A DNA stretch of 64,000 bases from Pyxicephalus adspersus (Eukaryota; Chordata; Amphibia; Anura; Pyxicephalidae): assembly GCF_032062135.1 (NCBI RefSeq), contig NC_092866.1:20873034-20937033 (forward strand), written 5' to 3'. Below, piece after piece: positions 10,701 to 24,377 of this stretch; the first letter of the stretch is position 1, and every line of letters starts with the position of its first letter. A program made the translations under genes and the position numbers. The notes beneath the pieces are model-generated. The model made no database searches, was not told the DNA's origin, and saw only the letters and a program-made list of their open reading frames with translations.

Positions 10701-12998
10701 AGGCTTGTTCTATGAACCATATTTCAGATAGGTCAAACCGCTGCATGAAGATCCTACGATACTAAGAATATATTCACATATAAAGCAGCATTACGGCCTT
10801 CCTGAAGCCAAAACTGTTCCTCAAAAAAAAAAAAAAAAGTTATAAAGCATATTGGTACTCCAATGTCGGAGGGAGCAGAGCTTTGGATATACATCTGTAC
10901 AATCCACCCAGAAAACAGTATTTTGTGAACAGATAGGGATATTTGAATCATCATTGATCAGACAATGGCGAACGCCCCAATGACTGGTTTCCACAAGAGG
11001 GAAGTAGGGGGGTTTTATGCTTTAATGAAACAAACGTAAGGGTAATTTAAAAGTAAATGGAACATGATATAGACAAATGAGTATAAAAAGACAAACATTC
11101 AGCTACAACAATGAAATAATTGTTCAGTGAAGGTGACTGACACTTTTGGCTTGAAGTGTGAGTTGAGGCCACCCTTGTGATCCAATGCACACCCAAATCC
11201 CTGAACGACTTTTGCACCTGAAGCTTTATTAGATGGTGAAAGTGTAAAATATTTGTAAGGGGAAAAGGCCTAATTATCCTTAATTAGTCACAGAAATTCG
11301 AACAGGGTGGGAGACCTTTGTGACAGATGTATGAGGCTTCTGACAGCAGCAAACACTCATTGACACTGAATAATGAACCTGTACACTGCCTATTATCATG
11401 AGCAGGGTTTGCTATCACTAGAAAAATCTAGGCTGTGTGTGGCATTGGCTTCTGTGCATGGAAATATATTCCGTGTCCATATGTTTTCCTTACAGCTGAA
11501 CACCACCCAAGAAGCTACATACATGGCTGAGATATTTAAACGTGAACTGCGTTACTTTCTAAATGGCCTGTTGATGTACTCTGCTACTTGGGATTCTCAA
11601 AAGCCTACCATATTGCATTGCCAGGTTGCATATGACTGTATTTTCTCTACTAGGGTGGGCAATATATTTTGGAAACCTTCTGCCCCCAGCGTGTTGATTG
11701 GACAATGAAGAGGGAAATACTGATAAGGTCTTTTCTGTGTTCTCCTTTCCTATGAGCAGCTCCCAGGGCATGTTTCTTCCTTTTTCTCCAATTCTACAAA
11801 GTCAACTTGGCTTATAGTGCTATTCCTTACTTATCACTTTGATATTGCTGCAGTACAGATGGTAGATTTAAAGGAAATTAACTTAGCTTGTGCTGCACAA
11901 CAAAGTCCTCTTATGGTGGAATGCAGCGGTCTGTCAAAGGTTCAACCACAGTCTCAACCACTCCAATTCAAACTGAATGGGAGATGTTAGAAACTATATT
12001 GTGCACATGGTTGCAGTGGATCGCGGGTGCAGTTCCTGAAGGTGAAACATTGCTTTTGAATGTGCTGTTGCTTTTCTTCTTCTCTAGGAGATAAAACTGC
12101 ACTGCAACCACAAGGGCAACCGCATGCAAATGTATTAGCTTAGGGTGCAGCAAACTGCAGGTCTGAAAGGGGCCTAAATGTTGAACTTTAGAACTACTTT
12201 GCAATACTTTTCATGCTTGTTTTATATAAAGGGTTGTGAACGATGAAAATGTTGCTTTTTATATAGCTTAGTTTAAAGGGCTAGTAGAACATTTAGTATC
12301 ACACATGGATGAAAAACAGAGGGTTTGGATTAAACATATAATGTATGTTTCCATTAATCATACAGTTTAAATCTAGCAGCTTTCACAATGAGCCACCCTG
12401 TACTTAACATTGCAGCCAACACAGATCAACAGGCTACAGAGCAAAATGTCCAGAAAAGTAAAGACATATTTTAGTGTACATCTATGGGAACTCATACATA
12501 CACAGCTGCAAATTGTGTTTTTTCTCATAATGTTAATGAGTTCCCTGTCCGAAAACAAAAAACAGCTCAGCTGATTTTATCAAAAATTCAATATTATTCA
12601 TTATACATGCAGTCGAAGCACACATTCCCCATAAGCCACTAACCTTCGGTGATGTCCCAGCACTAAAGCAGTATGACAGGTTCATTTGTGTGGGCTGCAG
12701 CAGGGACATTTGACACATAATTGCTCTGAGAATATTACTCCTTTTTGCTGCAGGCATTCTATTGCTGTATATTAACACGGCACAAACGAGAGATCTGATT
12801 TTATCAACTTCTCATGTATAATAAATTCTTTCTGCGAGTGAATGCTCTAGGAAAGATCTGCCATTTTATAATGCCAAGGAAACACTATTCTGGCAGTCAA
12901 AGTATATCAACGCTTTGCATCAAGGGTTTTCTTGAAACTTTATGATAAAGGAATATTTTCATGGCATTGGTTGTACAGGACAAAGCCATGCAATGTAA
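7787..12998. other. Intron 1 sequence, nothing recognised
   Basis: There is one A tract at about 10823-10838. Several short open frames show no similarity or splice context that would make them credible. Stretches around 8.65-8.95 kb are AT-rich without internal repeats. Confidence 0.45.
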
Positions 12999-13029
12999 TT
13001 ATATATATATATATATATATATTATATAC

Positions 13030-13070
<41 letters not shown>

Positions 13071-13076
13071 TACACA
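12999..13076. repeat. Microsatellite (TA)n/(CA)n
   Basis: A long TA run passes into a CA run. Confidence 0.95.
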
Positions 13077-13380
13077 TTTACTTATTTAGGAGGTTTAATA
13101 AACATTGAATCACATGTATTAGCAGGGGCCCAGAAGTTACTTTAGGAGAGCCTGGGGAACACAAGAAAATTCTTCTTGGTATTTATCACCTATTAAGCCA
13201 CTTTACCAAATGATATGCAAAGATTAGAGGAGGCAATGATAAGAGCGCCCGGGTTTTAGGGATGCCAAGGGCACTTTAGAGCACCTAATAGCTGCTTGCT
13301 ATTACATGTGATTGGTTGGATTTTGAGCAGTTATTTCTTTGTGCTGCCTTGATCCTTCCCCTAATACCTGGCTAGCCTTA

Positions 13381-13696
13381 GGCTAAGTACACACCTACAA
13401 TAAACGTCATTGGAAAGAATCTTTCACGATTCTTTCCAATGACAAACAACTGCACATTGCATGAATGAGTGTTGTACATACAGCACTGTTCTGCTCTATG
13501 GGGAGGGGAGGGGAAGATTGACGGGGCGGCACACCGCTGCGCTCTCCCCTTCACTTTCATTATGAAACGTTCATCGTCGGTCGATCCGCCAGGATGATCG
13601 TTTGAACGACGTGTACTGTACACACGCCAGATTCTAGTCCGATATCAGCCCTGAGGCAATTATTGTACGAGAACCATTGCACGTGTGTACGTAGCC
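13381..13696 (-). mobile_element. Class A palindromic MITE, copy 3
   Basis: TIRs are GGCTAAGTACACACC and CGTGTGTACGTAGCC. TTA lies at 13378-13380 and 13697-13699. The internal palindrome (TTGGAAAGAATC/GATTCTTTCCAA) is next to the left end, so the orientation is opposite to copies 1 and 2. Confidence 0.88.
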
Positions 13697-13699
13697 TTA

Positions 13700-14848
13700 A
13701 TATTTCACTAACAATATCAGATAGCACAGCCACACAAGGCATTTAAAAAGGGAAAGATAGGCTGACAGTTTCCCCATTATCAAAAAAAAAAAAAAAAAGA
13801 AGCCAAAAAGATTTGCCCAGGTAACATGGGCCCAAACTTTGTGAGCAAATAGTATGCAGTACACTATTTAAAAGCATAAAGGAATTATACAGTAACAGCA
13901 ACAGTTGCCATAAAAATGCACTACAACTACTACAAATACACTGCATTCTGGAGCCTTTTATTATACAATACACTATTTACAGTAAACAAAGTGGTAAATA
14001 GTTTGCTGTTTGCTATTCCTAAAGCCTAGCTGTTCCATGCAATGACAAATCCCAAAAAATGACCTAAAACTGTATGCTAAACCTTAGTAAATTACTAATT
14101 GAAGAGATTAGCAGCACTCAGGATTTTGTATCATGAGGCTTTAGGTGAACATTGGACTCCAAATGCAGCAAACCATGAGAAGATGTATTGAGACTGGGAG
14201 AGAGGGGGAAATAGAGTTTCCTCCAACCAGCAAATCAGATAGACTTGTATTAGGATTGGGAATTTCCATACAGAAGAGCACTCCGTACAACCGATGCAAA
14301 ATCATACAGGCAGAAGTGTGAACGTCTCATCAAAATGTACTTTTGCGTAATGGTTACTATAATAATGACTAAAAAGGAATACTCAGCGCATTCACTATGG
14401 CTTTCCATTTACAAAATGCCCAATTTTCCCCTTGATCCTCAGCAAATAAAATCTCTTTGAGCCTTAGGAAGTTAAGGATTAAATACCGATGTTGTAAAAT
14501 ATGCTATGCTGGAGTAGCACTGAATCATACACTAATGAGCCATGGTTCTAGTATCTGTCCATTGTTCAGGCTTGGATGAATCATATATGAAGAATGTCTG
14601 CAGACAGAGGATGCAGCTAGTCGTACCGAGTACACAGGAAGTACTATCTGCTCCACTTTATGCTGCTTTTACGTCATTCAATGGTATACTTGATGAAGAA
14701 ATATCTAACATAAGAGGATTTACAGTTTGTTGGTTGGGAACGTATTACTGATCTTCAAAAAACAGATCCAATATGCAGGAGATAGGCTTGGTAACCCTGT
14801 TAATGATGTTCTCAGGCTACCAACTATACTACACTACACCATTGGCCT
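13700..14848. other. Intron 1 sequence, nothing recognised
   Basis: An A tract lies at about 13783-13798. No other structure is supported. Confidence 0.45.
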
Positions 14849-15028
14849 GTTCTCCAAGACTGGAGGGGATATGCTTTCATCCCTAAAGCTGGGTGATCCA
14901 GCAAACCTGCCATGGATCTGGTTCAAGACTGAAAACATTTGCTAACAAATGACTTTTAGGAAACCCATTCCTTTGCTGGATCACCCAACTTCACTGGTGA
15001 AAGTGTATCCTCTCCAGCCTTGGAGAAC
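14849..15028. repeat. 180-bp fold-back element
   Basis: The left end GTTCTCCAAGACTGGAG is mirrored by CTCCAGCCTTGGAGAAC. Inside, GCTGGGTGATCCAGCAAA mirrors TTTGCTGGATCACCCAAC. The arms are about 60-70 bases. A fragment of the same family is at about 63848-63890, so it is a dispersed repeat. Confidence 0.85.
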
Positions 15029-16540
15029 TTTAATAAAATCAGGCCCAGTATAGGAGGATTAATGTACGGACTGCGGAGTACAAGAAGTTATTTTATTCTT
15101 GCATAGGATGAAGAATTATGTCTGGTTTCATCTGTCTTTGAAGGCTTCCTCATCAGGTCTTGTTAAGGCAATGTAAAAGAAAGCACTTTCATATTGATAA
15201 TTATACCTTTTCTAGAAATAGGGCTCTTCAACTTAGTAGTATACAAAAACTAAAAAACTAAGTTTAAAAGAAAATATTAAGTGCTACACAGACTGTTGAC
15301 GTATTTTGAGCTGCCAGCACATTGGAGAAAGCATCAACCCAGCTCTCCAGTGGCCCAACACCCCCCATCCTCCTAAAACTGCTTTATTCAAAACTTGCTG
15401 TAATTAACCCTTGCTGCAGTATTTAGCAATCTAAAAAACACAGGAGCCTCATAATTATACTGTATATATATGCAGCCTAGCAGCAAGAATCCAATGTGCT
15501 TTAAACATTCCTAAGAAGTCATTATCTGCTGTCTGCATGTATAATCTGTAACTGTGACAAATACGTATACCCCTGGCTAAAAAGAACACACTAGAAAAAC
15601 CAAGCTTCAAGCTAATGATTTTGGCAGGCCTGTGTTTATCTGTGGTCAGTGGCAGCCCGGGGCATCACACATCTAGATCTCATTAACGTTTGGAATATAG
15701 TCCTCCTTAAAGGACGCCATCCCATTGTTGTTAAATGTAGGAATCCTTTAATGTGTGATGATGATCAGTTCAGGAATGTGGTAACAGATCAGGACTGATC
15801 TTGCTTCGTCTCCATCTGGCCCTGAGTCAGTGGCATTGTGAGTCAGTGGATGGGGTCCTCTCTATCCTGCATGGTAGAATAACCCCTTCTCTGCCAGATG
15901 GGGTATCAAAGTGCTTATTGTTGCTCCAGGAAGAAGTGCTGCCTACAGATTATGTCTCAGCCTGCAGGGATGGGTGAGATGCTGGCTGACATCCCAGACA
16001 CCGCATCTTCTGACCCAGGGCAAGGTAATTCAACCATAAAATCTCATTTCAAACTATTCTTGGAAAAAGCATGTAGCTTCATTATTTTTTGGGCCTAAAA
16101 CATCAGCATTGAGATACAAATGACTGTGTTACATAAAAGAATTTGTGCAGTTGTGTATTCATCAAAAAATAATAACTTTTATTTCTAAATTTACTTTTTT
16201 TCTACATTTTTCTACAACAGCACCCAGTATACTACAAGTATATAATGCAACTATATAAAATTAGAGAAATCAAGCAAACAGAGGATTTTCTTTGGAAATT
16301 CTGTATTGTACTTATAATTAAGGCTCAAAATACAATACAAGTTCAGAATAATACAATAAATGATTCAACAGTACAATTTTCAATGTATTTTGTTTATGCC
16401 ATATTTAGAAGCACTAGACAATGAATAGCTAGCGTATCAGATAAATTATGTTTATAAAATAATTAAATGAGTCCATTAGACAATGCCATAGATACTTGTC
16501 ACAGAAAGAAATCACAGAGTCACAGATGTACGACCGTAAT
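15029..16540. other. Intron 1 sequence, nothing recognised
   Basis: No exon or repeat family recognised. Confidence 0.4.
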
Positions 16541-16582
16541 ACCCGACGCGTTTCACCTATCTTAGGCTTCCTCAGGGGTAGT
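16541..16582 (+). repeat. Fragment with CGACGCGTTTC / GGCTTCCTCAGGGG core
   Basis: CCCGACGCGTTTCACC followed by GGCTTCCTCAGGGG. A reverse-oriented, decayed version lies in the large fold-back element at about 60830-60870, and a partial one at about 23359. Its repeat class is not certain. Confidence 0.55.
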
Positions 16583-17811
16583 CAAATAAAGGAAGTACAT
16601 TAAGAAGCAAAGAGGAAGCAAGAGAAACAAAATGTAAAGTATAGATACCAAGCAACAAACCTGCCACCAATCTTTGATTTTTTTTCCAATGTATGCTGCC
16701 TTTTATTAGCAATTAAACAGTCCAGGCAAACAGATAATCATATAAATGACAATTGTTTGAACTGTGGGACTTTTTGTATTGCCAATGTTTTACTCATAGT
16801 TCTACCAGAAAGTACAATCAGGTGGATATACAATTTAAAAATGTCATATTAACATGTAATTTATAATTCCCTTGGAATTGTTTCACCTTCAGCAAGTCAT
16901 ACAACCCAAAAGTTAGTATCATACTTCACCCCTCTGACATTAGGGGAAAAGGCTTCTTAAGTAATGTTTTCTTAGTCTCCCAGCATGTGATTGGACAGAT
17001 AGGATACAACAGTACTTCGATCAGGGTCACCACTCTGCTCTCCTAAATAATCCTGTCTATTGTCATCATTGGCTTTGACTTTATACTGCTCCCTATTTAC
17101 TCCATAAAACCCCTGGAAGCCTTCTAGCATAAAAAGCCTACAGAAAACCACAATCTCTGTCACCGATTGCTACACAGTATAGGAATGTTCTGCCTATCAA
17201 CACAAATTAAACGCCTACACCTGCCATCTTTGGGCCGCACCCCAAAATTCATCTTCAGGAAAGGCTTTTTGGAATTCTTCTACTAAAGATGAAGATTATA
17301 ATCTCCCACAATACCTCATTATTCAATCTCTGTGCAGATTCTTTCTTGGTGTTTTCATCACTACAAAGAAATCTTATTGTAAAGCTCTAGGATCAATATT
17401 AGAATTGACTCCAACACATTTAAAGCATTAAAGTCAACAAACAGCCTCCATTGTGAACTCAGATCATGTAGCAAGCCATGTTTGTAATTCAAACTTTCAG
17501 ACTGGACCATAGCCATAATCATATAGAGAATCAACTGCCAGGGGAAAAAACAACATAAAGGCGTTTACACATAAAACATTTTGTGGTTGGTAAACTAAAC
17601 AAAGTGTCTGTTAATAGAACAAGCTTAAGGAGGATGCTGAATGTAAATGGCTCAAAGCTAAACTCTGGGCAAAAGGAAGAACTCCTCTTGCATTAAGGCT
17701 CCCCCTGTATTGCAAAGTTAAGCTCATGTTTACTTAGAATACCGTTAAAAAGTACTTCTAATCTTATCCTTTACTTTCACATGCTTCCTTCTCTCATACA
17801 ACCACTCTCCC
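16583..17811. other. Intron 1 sequence, nothing recognised
   Basis: No supported feature. Confidence 0.4.
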
Positions 17812-17814
17812 TAA

Positions 17815-18206
17815 AGCTGCGTACACACAAACAACCGATTGGCCAAAAATAGTTCTAAGAAAAAGTGACCGACGCCAACGAACGAGGATTGTCATTGGAA
17901 ATGAACGACCGGCACGGCGGATCTGATTGGCCGACCATCGTTCACTATCTATCGTGCATACAGTCGTTCAGTGACCGTGCATGTTTCTGCAATACACTTT
18001 CTCCTTTACATGTCACTCCTTGCATCGTTCAAACGATTGTATCTAGTGTGTGTACACTATTGGTGGATTATTTTTGAACGATGGTATCGTTACAGCATGT
18101 ACAGAATTGTGCACAATATGATTGTTCAAGTATAATTGTGCATAATCGTTGATCGGACGTAATCGTTCGTTTTCTAACGATAATTATTGAAAGTGTGTAC
18201 CTAGCT
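17815..18206 (-). mobile_element. Class B palindromic MITE, copy 2
   Basis: TIRs are AGCTGCGTACACAC and GTGTGTACCTAGCT. The left flank is TAA and the right flank TTA, so the target duplication is imperfect. Middle segments such as TTGGTGGATTAT and ACATGTCACTCCTTGC are the reverse complement of class B copy 1. Confidence 0.85.
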
Positions 18207-18398
18207 TTAGTCTCTTCTCTTCGATACACCACCGGTCAGTCACAAGCCACCAAAGTCATAATTTACAATGCAGGACCAGCAGTTCTGCATGTTACGGGAG
18301 GACTTAGATGGACTGCCCACAATTTAGTAAGCTAGGGGGGAAGAGGAGATTGTCAGGAACAGACAGGTATAATGGGACTAAAAATGCTTCAGGACTAA

Positions 18399-18792
18399 GG
18401 CTAGGTACACACGTACAATAATTGTCATTAGAAAGTGAATTATTCACGATTATTTTGAACAAACATATAGTGCATGATTCTGCACATGCTGTAACAATAC
18501 GATGGATGAAATATAATCCACCAATAAAGTACACACACTAGATACGATCGTTTAACGATGCAGGAAGTGATGTGTACTGGAGAAAGTGTACCCCAGAACC
18601 ATCCACAATCACTAACCTGACCATACACACAATCGATAGTGAATGATCGTCACCCAAACAAATCCACCAGGACGGTCATTCGCAACATTTCTCGTTCACC
18701 GGCATCATTGTGCACTTTTTTTTGTTAGCGTTTACCGATCAGCCGTTAATCATTCATTTCCAATGACAATTATTGTACGTGTATACGTAGCC
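18399..18792 (+). mobile_element. Class B palindromic MITE, copy 3
   Basis: TIRs are GGCTAGGTACACACG and CGTGTATACGTAGCC. TAA lies at 18396-18398 and 18793-18795. It is inverted relative to the copy ending at 18206, only 192 bases away. Confidence 0.87.
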
Positions 18793-18795
18793 TAA

Positions 18796-20053
18796 GCCTG
18801 ATCCTAATTAAACCCTATTCACTCACACCCCACTTGTAATGACAGCCCTTCGACAAGTCTAAGGATTTTACATTGAATGACTAAGATTTGGGACACTTTA
18901 AATAGAAAAAAAAATCTGAAAGCTTGTACTCCTAAATGCTGTGAAACCACAAAAGGTTTGTTGTACATTGGTGTACCTCTATACCTAGGTATACTATACA
19001 GAAAGCTTTCAGAGTTACCTCTTCCCGTTCTACCTTAAGAACCCATACATTTCTATGGAGCCCATTGGCAGATGAAAGTAAATCTTTCACTGATGTACAA
19101 CTTTTCATTGGCATTCAAGTGCAAAATGTATTCCAAACACAAATGGTGCAAGGGAAATTGAAAACCTAAACAGGTCTTGTATATTTTAATACATAGTAAG
19201 GTAAATCTTTCCAAAAAAAAAAAAAAAAACAGTATTCACCTTTACCTGATGAGAGATTACTTACCTCAGAATCTGATTGCCCAACTATGGCTTTCTATGC
19301 ATTTATAATAAATGTCGCCATTCACACTGTTCTATTATACAATCCCTAGTTGCTCTTGATATATGACGTACCAGAAGCAATGACATTTAAAAATCCCTCT
19401 ACATGGATCGAGTACAAAGGTCTGTGTGTCTTATAAGTGAACAGACAGTTCTGTTGGTTAGAAGTACGCTGGGCATTTTACAAATTAGATTTATGATGCA
19501 GAGTTTTTCAAATATCACATAACCAAACTGCATCAGATAATGATGAACCAGTAGCCGGGCAGGTAATTTTTTGAACTGGAAGCATCATATGAATACAGAC
19601 CAATGCTGTGGCCTTATGTGTCTCCTTGCTTTCACCCCCCTACATGATTTGTGAATATATTCACACAGCAGCAGCCAGCTTTGGCATTTCAAGCCAGAAT
19701 CATTCCAAATAAGGTTGTTATGTCTACGCTTCCTCAGCATAAAAAAAATCACACTGCGACCAAAGTCAGTCCTGCTGGGGGAGAAGGAGGAGCGTGATTA
19801 CTTTGAAAATACTGGCCAGGAGGATATTACAATCTGTACACACCACTGAACCGAGACATGAATGGAAATAACGCAGCCTCATTCTCTTATGATGACTTCA
19901 ACACTAGTTAAACATTATCCATCCACTGAAACTACAAGAAAATGGATCAGGCGGAAACCAAATATTACATCGTCCTCAACCTTACAGCCTGTCTGGCTCT
20001 TGCTGGCTGTAAGGAACTACAAGATCTGAACTCTACCATCCTATGTGACATTT
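18796..20053. other. Intron 1 sequence, nothing recognised
   Basis: A short A tract lies at about 19215-19230. No other feature is supported. Confidence 0.4.
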
Positions 20054-20101
20054 ATATACTAATACTAATATAACTAATTAATTACTAATATACTAATTAA
20101 A
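20054..20101. repeat. AT-rich simple repeat (TACTAAT-like)
   Basis: Imperfect tandem TACTAATA/TAACTAATT words. Confidence 0.8.
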
Positions 20102-20293
20102 CATATGTTTCTAAATACAGAAGGTATCTTTCTTTCAGTTTGTGAATGAAGGTCCACCCCATGTTGTAGATCAGTTGTAGGTTTTATATGAAGGTGACCT
20201 CTGTTGGTTTCCTATATCGTCTTGGTTCTATTTACAACACAATGTGGTTAATGTCAATAATGGGGTGCAATTACCAATGAATGGAATTTGATT

Positions 20294-20459
20294 AGTGTTC
20301 CCCCTAGCCCATTTTAGCCAGGCGTACTACCCGGCACGTTTCAGTAACCACCCGGCTGTTTTTGAGTGGTTACTGAAGAGTTGGGTCATAATACAAGGGC
20401 TTCCATCCACCTTCAATTTCTTCCCACCCAGCTTAAAAACATTTCTGGGTTAAACACAG
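20294..20459 (+). mobile_element. hAT-like 167-bp family, copy 3
   Basis: It starts AGTGTTCCCCCTAGCCC and ends CTGGGTTAAACACAG. The body has CAGTAACCACCCGGCTG and TCTTCCCACCCAGCTTAA. Confidence 0.78.
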
Positions 20460-21708
20460 TTGATGGTAACACATACTTTATATACAGTGAGTTACCTTAA
20501 CTCACATTTTACCAAGTCCTTGGAACTTGTAGCTTGGAGACTTTTTGGCCACTTTTTTAAGATGTGATCCTGCTCAACTCTATGTTTAGTGTGCTCCTAA
20601 CTACATTTGGTTGTTACTATTACTCCTGGAGAATGAAGAACAGATTTACACATCCAAAGATAACTTGCCAATATACATGAAAAGTAATTAGTGCAATTTG
20701 ATTTGCTTAGGGGTCCCCCTTCCAAGCTCCAAATCCAGAAAATGAATTTTGGAGAAAACAGCTAGCCCATGGGAATTTCATGTATAGCAGAGAAAAAAGT
20801 AAAATCCTGAAACATTTGGGTCTGTATCAAACTGTGATGAAATAAATGGGATACTCTTATGCCGCAGAAGAAAGTGCCATAAGGTTCCTCACTTGTATGT
20901 GTGAAGGGGCAGGGGCACACACTTCCATACAGAGATTTTGGTAATAGATATAAGAAGCCAGGAGATAATTAAGCCACCAATATCCACCGATAATGGATGT
21001 TAGACTGCTGTTTGGACTGACCATGTACTTGAATGTACATTTCATTTTACTGTACACATGCAATATCCTTCATTCTTCCTTTACGTATAAAACAGTATCC
21101 TAACTATCACCACCTCTGTTACTTAACAAGTAGTTTACAGGTTCCATGTAATTTCAGGCTGCAAGCAGCTTGAGCAGGTCTGAACAGTTCTTGTAACCTT
21201 GAAAACGTTTTACAGGTGTGCCTTGCCACATGATGCAACCATACCTGAAGGCATTTCAAACAGACAAATGTTGGACAAACATAGGCAGTAGAAGAGATCA
21301 AATGTGATTTTTCAACACCTTTCAGGTTTTACAATTATATTCAATAAGTGCTTCTCAAATGATGGCGCAACAGTGAGTACGCACAGCAGGCATAAATCCA
21401 CGTATACACTTATCAGGCACTGCATCCCATATGCACCAGTCTGAACATTGAATTCTGTGGTCATTGAGCAGCATTAGGAGTGAACGACCGCAAGGTAGAC
21501 GAAAAATAGACCGAAACCGGCATTATGTTCATGTGTCATGTCCAATAGCTAAAATAAAATGTTTGTGCCCATATTGCAATTTAAACATTTAATGATTTAT
21601 TAATATAGGCTGTGCTATCAGTCAGCATTATGTAGTAGGGTTGATGAGCACTGACAATAAAATATAAGAGGTGTATATATGCTTTGATTAAATTGGTTCA
21701 GTTCAGTT
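20460..21708. other. Intron 1 sequence, nothing recognised
   Basis: No supported feature. Confidence 0.4.
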
Positions 21709-21764
21709 GGTACAGCATGTACAGAATCGTGCACTATATGTTTGTTCAAAATAATCGTGAATTG
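21709..21764 (-). repeat. Internal fragment of a class B MITE
   Basis: TACAGCATGTACAGAATCGT and GTTTGTTCAAAATAATCGTG match the class B middle in reverse orientation. No terminal repeats are present, so this is a relic. Confidence 0.65.
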
Positions 21765-22469
21765 TACAGAAATGAATAGAATGAAGGTAATGAATGGACT
21801 ATCTATATACTGCAATTTTGCGCTATTAAGCATTGAAGCTCCCTGTGCCCTGCACACCTCCCCCATGGAGGAGGGTAGAAGCCTTTGATAGCAGCATATC
21901 TCATTGTTCAGCAAAGAAATGCTTTATATTGTAATTGTACAATAAAGGGGGATGGGGCAGGTTCAGCCGCATCAAGTTTAAAAAAAATAAAAAGAAACAT
22001 GCAAAGAATGTTTGATTATACCAAAGTTGGGCGTTACAAAGACTTTCATTTATTTTGTGCAGCTTTATCAATAGTTCCCATTTTTCTAAACAATACCCGT
22101 CAATAGCCTTGGCTAAATGCTGACCTTGAAACATTATTAGGGGAAAAAAATGTTTAATGGAAATTAGTAAATCCTGGGCAGGCAAACCAATGCCTAGCTC
22201 GCAACTGTACCTCATTTATAGGGGCAGTCCCTTTTCTAGAACAAAATCCCTTTGTTCCCCTTTTTTTCTTTAGTTATTCCTCTTTTTGGTTTAATTTATG
22301 GATCATTATAAAAAAGTAATAAATACCAAAAAACTTAAACATGACCTCCTCATTTAAGAAAGTATTGAGGTATAGCAATGGATTATTGGCCTTTCTGTAG
22401 CCACACAGTGCAAACAGCAGAGCAAGTATATTACCTTCAAGGAAGCCAAAAGAACGTTTGGTTAGCTTT

Positions 22470-22990
22470 GGACTACTGCCAAAAGAATTGCTGGAAGACC
22501 CCCTAAGCCAGTCCACAACCGTTAGGAGCTCACGGACCACTAAAACACACAGACCCTGTACTGCGCATGCGCAGGGAGCAGCGTGTCAATCAAAGGGGAA
22601 GAAACTTCCCCCATAATGACGTCATGATGCCAGAATCTGCCCACTGGAATGCTTTTCTAGAAGCACAGATAATAATTGGGTATTAAGGCTTTAAAGTAAA
22701 GATAACTGAGACTGTTGATCCAGGGAACATTTGATTGCCTCATGGAATCAGGAAGGAATCAGTGGTCTACATCAGTGGTCATCTCAACCTTTCGGACGTC
22801 ACGGACCACTACATTTACGGATTCCACCCTGAGCCTGCGATACGTACAAGAGACATGGTCCGCAGCTCTGGCTGGTGCGTGGTCCCCCCCCACAAGCGAG
22901 GCACTTTCTCCTGACCCCGCTGGGGGGTGCACCGGCCAGAGCAGACGAGGGCTTGGGGACACCTGTCCTAGGCCATCTCATTGGGATGGA
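22470..22990 (+). mobile_element. Decayed hAT-like sequence with NRF1- and CRE-like palindromes
   Basis: CACGGACCACTA occurs at about 22533 and again at about 22801. CATCAGTGGTCATCTCAACC (about 22770) resembles hAT/Charlie-type ends. TGCGCATGCGCA lies at 22562-22573 and ATGACGTCAT at 22616-22625. The GC-rich tail to 22960 has no coding support. The boundaries are approximate and may cover two elements. Confidence 0.45.
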
Positions 22991-24171
22991 ATATTACCCA
23001 AAGATGGAAGACTACAATAGGTCTATGTCTGGTGTACACACATGCTTCTAGCATACATACCTGGATATATTTGTGCCTGTATGAATAAAGGAGAGTGAGA
23101 AACCAAGGGAAATCTAATGTCAAAGTAATATGTGGTTAGATAGATGGCTCTTTTGGCAATAATTCAGATAATATTTTACTAGATGTGAGCTTGTTACAAA
23201 TTCTCAACCAGACATAGCTCAACTATGCTAGGTAGACAAGTATATAAGTCATAAACTGTATATTGAACCAATGGTGAATATCACATTAGATCATAATATA
23301 TGACATAATATATAGACATAATATATAGAGATAGTCAGAGAAAATGGTCTCTTTTACCAACGCGTTTCGCTCAAATTCAGAGATTTAAACTCCGTATGTA
23401 GAGAGCGATTAGTAGGTGAATTGCCCATTATTTTGCCATCCTCTGTCTTTAGCCAGTTTTTACTGACTAGATTGTTAACTCAGCTGAGAAATATATCCCA
23501 GATCATGTTCATAGGTCCTCCTATGTGCTTTATGTAACATTCTCCTTACTATGCAGAACCACTGACATTTGTCCACAGTATTCAGAAGCATTAGAGACAA
23601 TAAAGACGATCTGCTGAAAATGATGTGTCATGAAGAGGTCTCATACCAAATAAAATGCAGAATGCCTCATTATATCTTCTGGGCTGACTCCGTGTCAGCA
23701 GTTAACATATTCGATCTCCAGCTGATTGTTGAGTCTTCTCATCTAGCAGGCAGCGTGATCCATGCTGTGATGGCTGAGTACAGAGCTGGGACTGAATCTT
23801 TCCACAACAGGATTCTCTTCCTATTTTCCTCCTTCTCAGACACTAGACCTGTACAATGAAGTCTGCATATTAACCCATTCTAAGATTTTCACTGAGAAGT
23901 ATGGAGATCCATTATGGAGTTATTACTGAGTGACTTATGGACACCAACTCAGCAAAAAAAAAAAAAAAAAAATTGATACATATTGTTTCCGGTAATCTTA
24001 ATCAGAGGATGTGGCATACCTGAAATGTGCCTCCTATTCTAATACTGGCATTTATCTTGTACAGTGGACTACCCTGATCCCTACCAGTATCCCTATTCAG
24101 CCTTAAGTCAACTCTTAGAAATATGTGACTCACCTGGTATCTTTACATGACATAGGCCTAAATCTTTTCTG
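22991..24171. other. Intron 1 sequence, little recognised
   Basis: ACGCGTTTCGCTC at about 23360 matches the core seen at 16.55 kb. An A tract lies at about 23955-23971. Nothing else is supported. Confidence 0.4.
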
Positions 24172-24362
24172 TACACACACAATACACATAACACTGTTCA
24201 TTTCTATGGGGAGGGGGGCAAGCGAGGAGCATCCTCTTCCATTGGAAATAACAGCAGTCATCCATGTTTGGCTATTTATTGATCAGCAAGAATAAACTAT
24301 GCTGAAGGAACACTGTATACACACTAGATTTTCAACAAAGATGATCACAATTATTCGTAATT
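24172..24362 (-). repeat. Relic of a class A MITE
   Basis: Segments follow class A order: TGTACACACAC, then CACTGTTCATTTCTATGGGG, then GTATACACACTAGATT and AATTATTCGTAATTAAC. The ends are too decayed to define. Confidence 0.45.
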
Positions 24363-24377
24363 AACATTTATCTAGAG

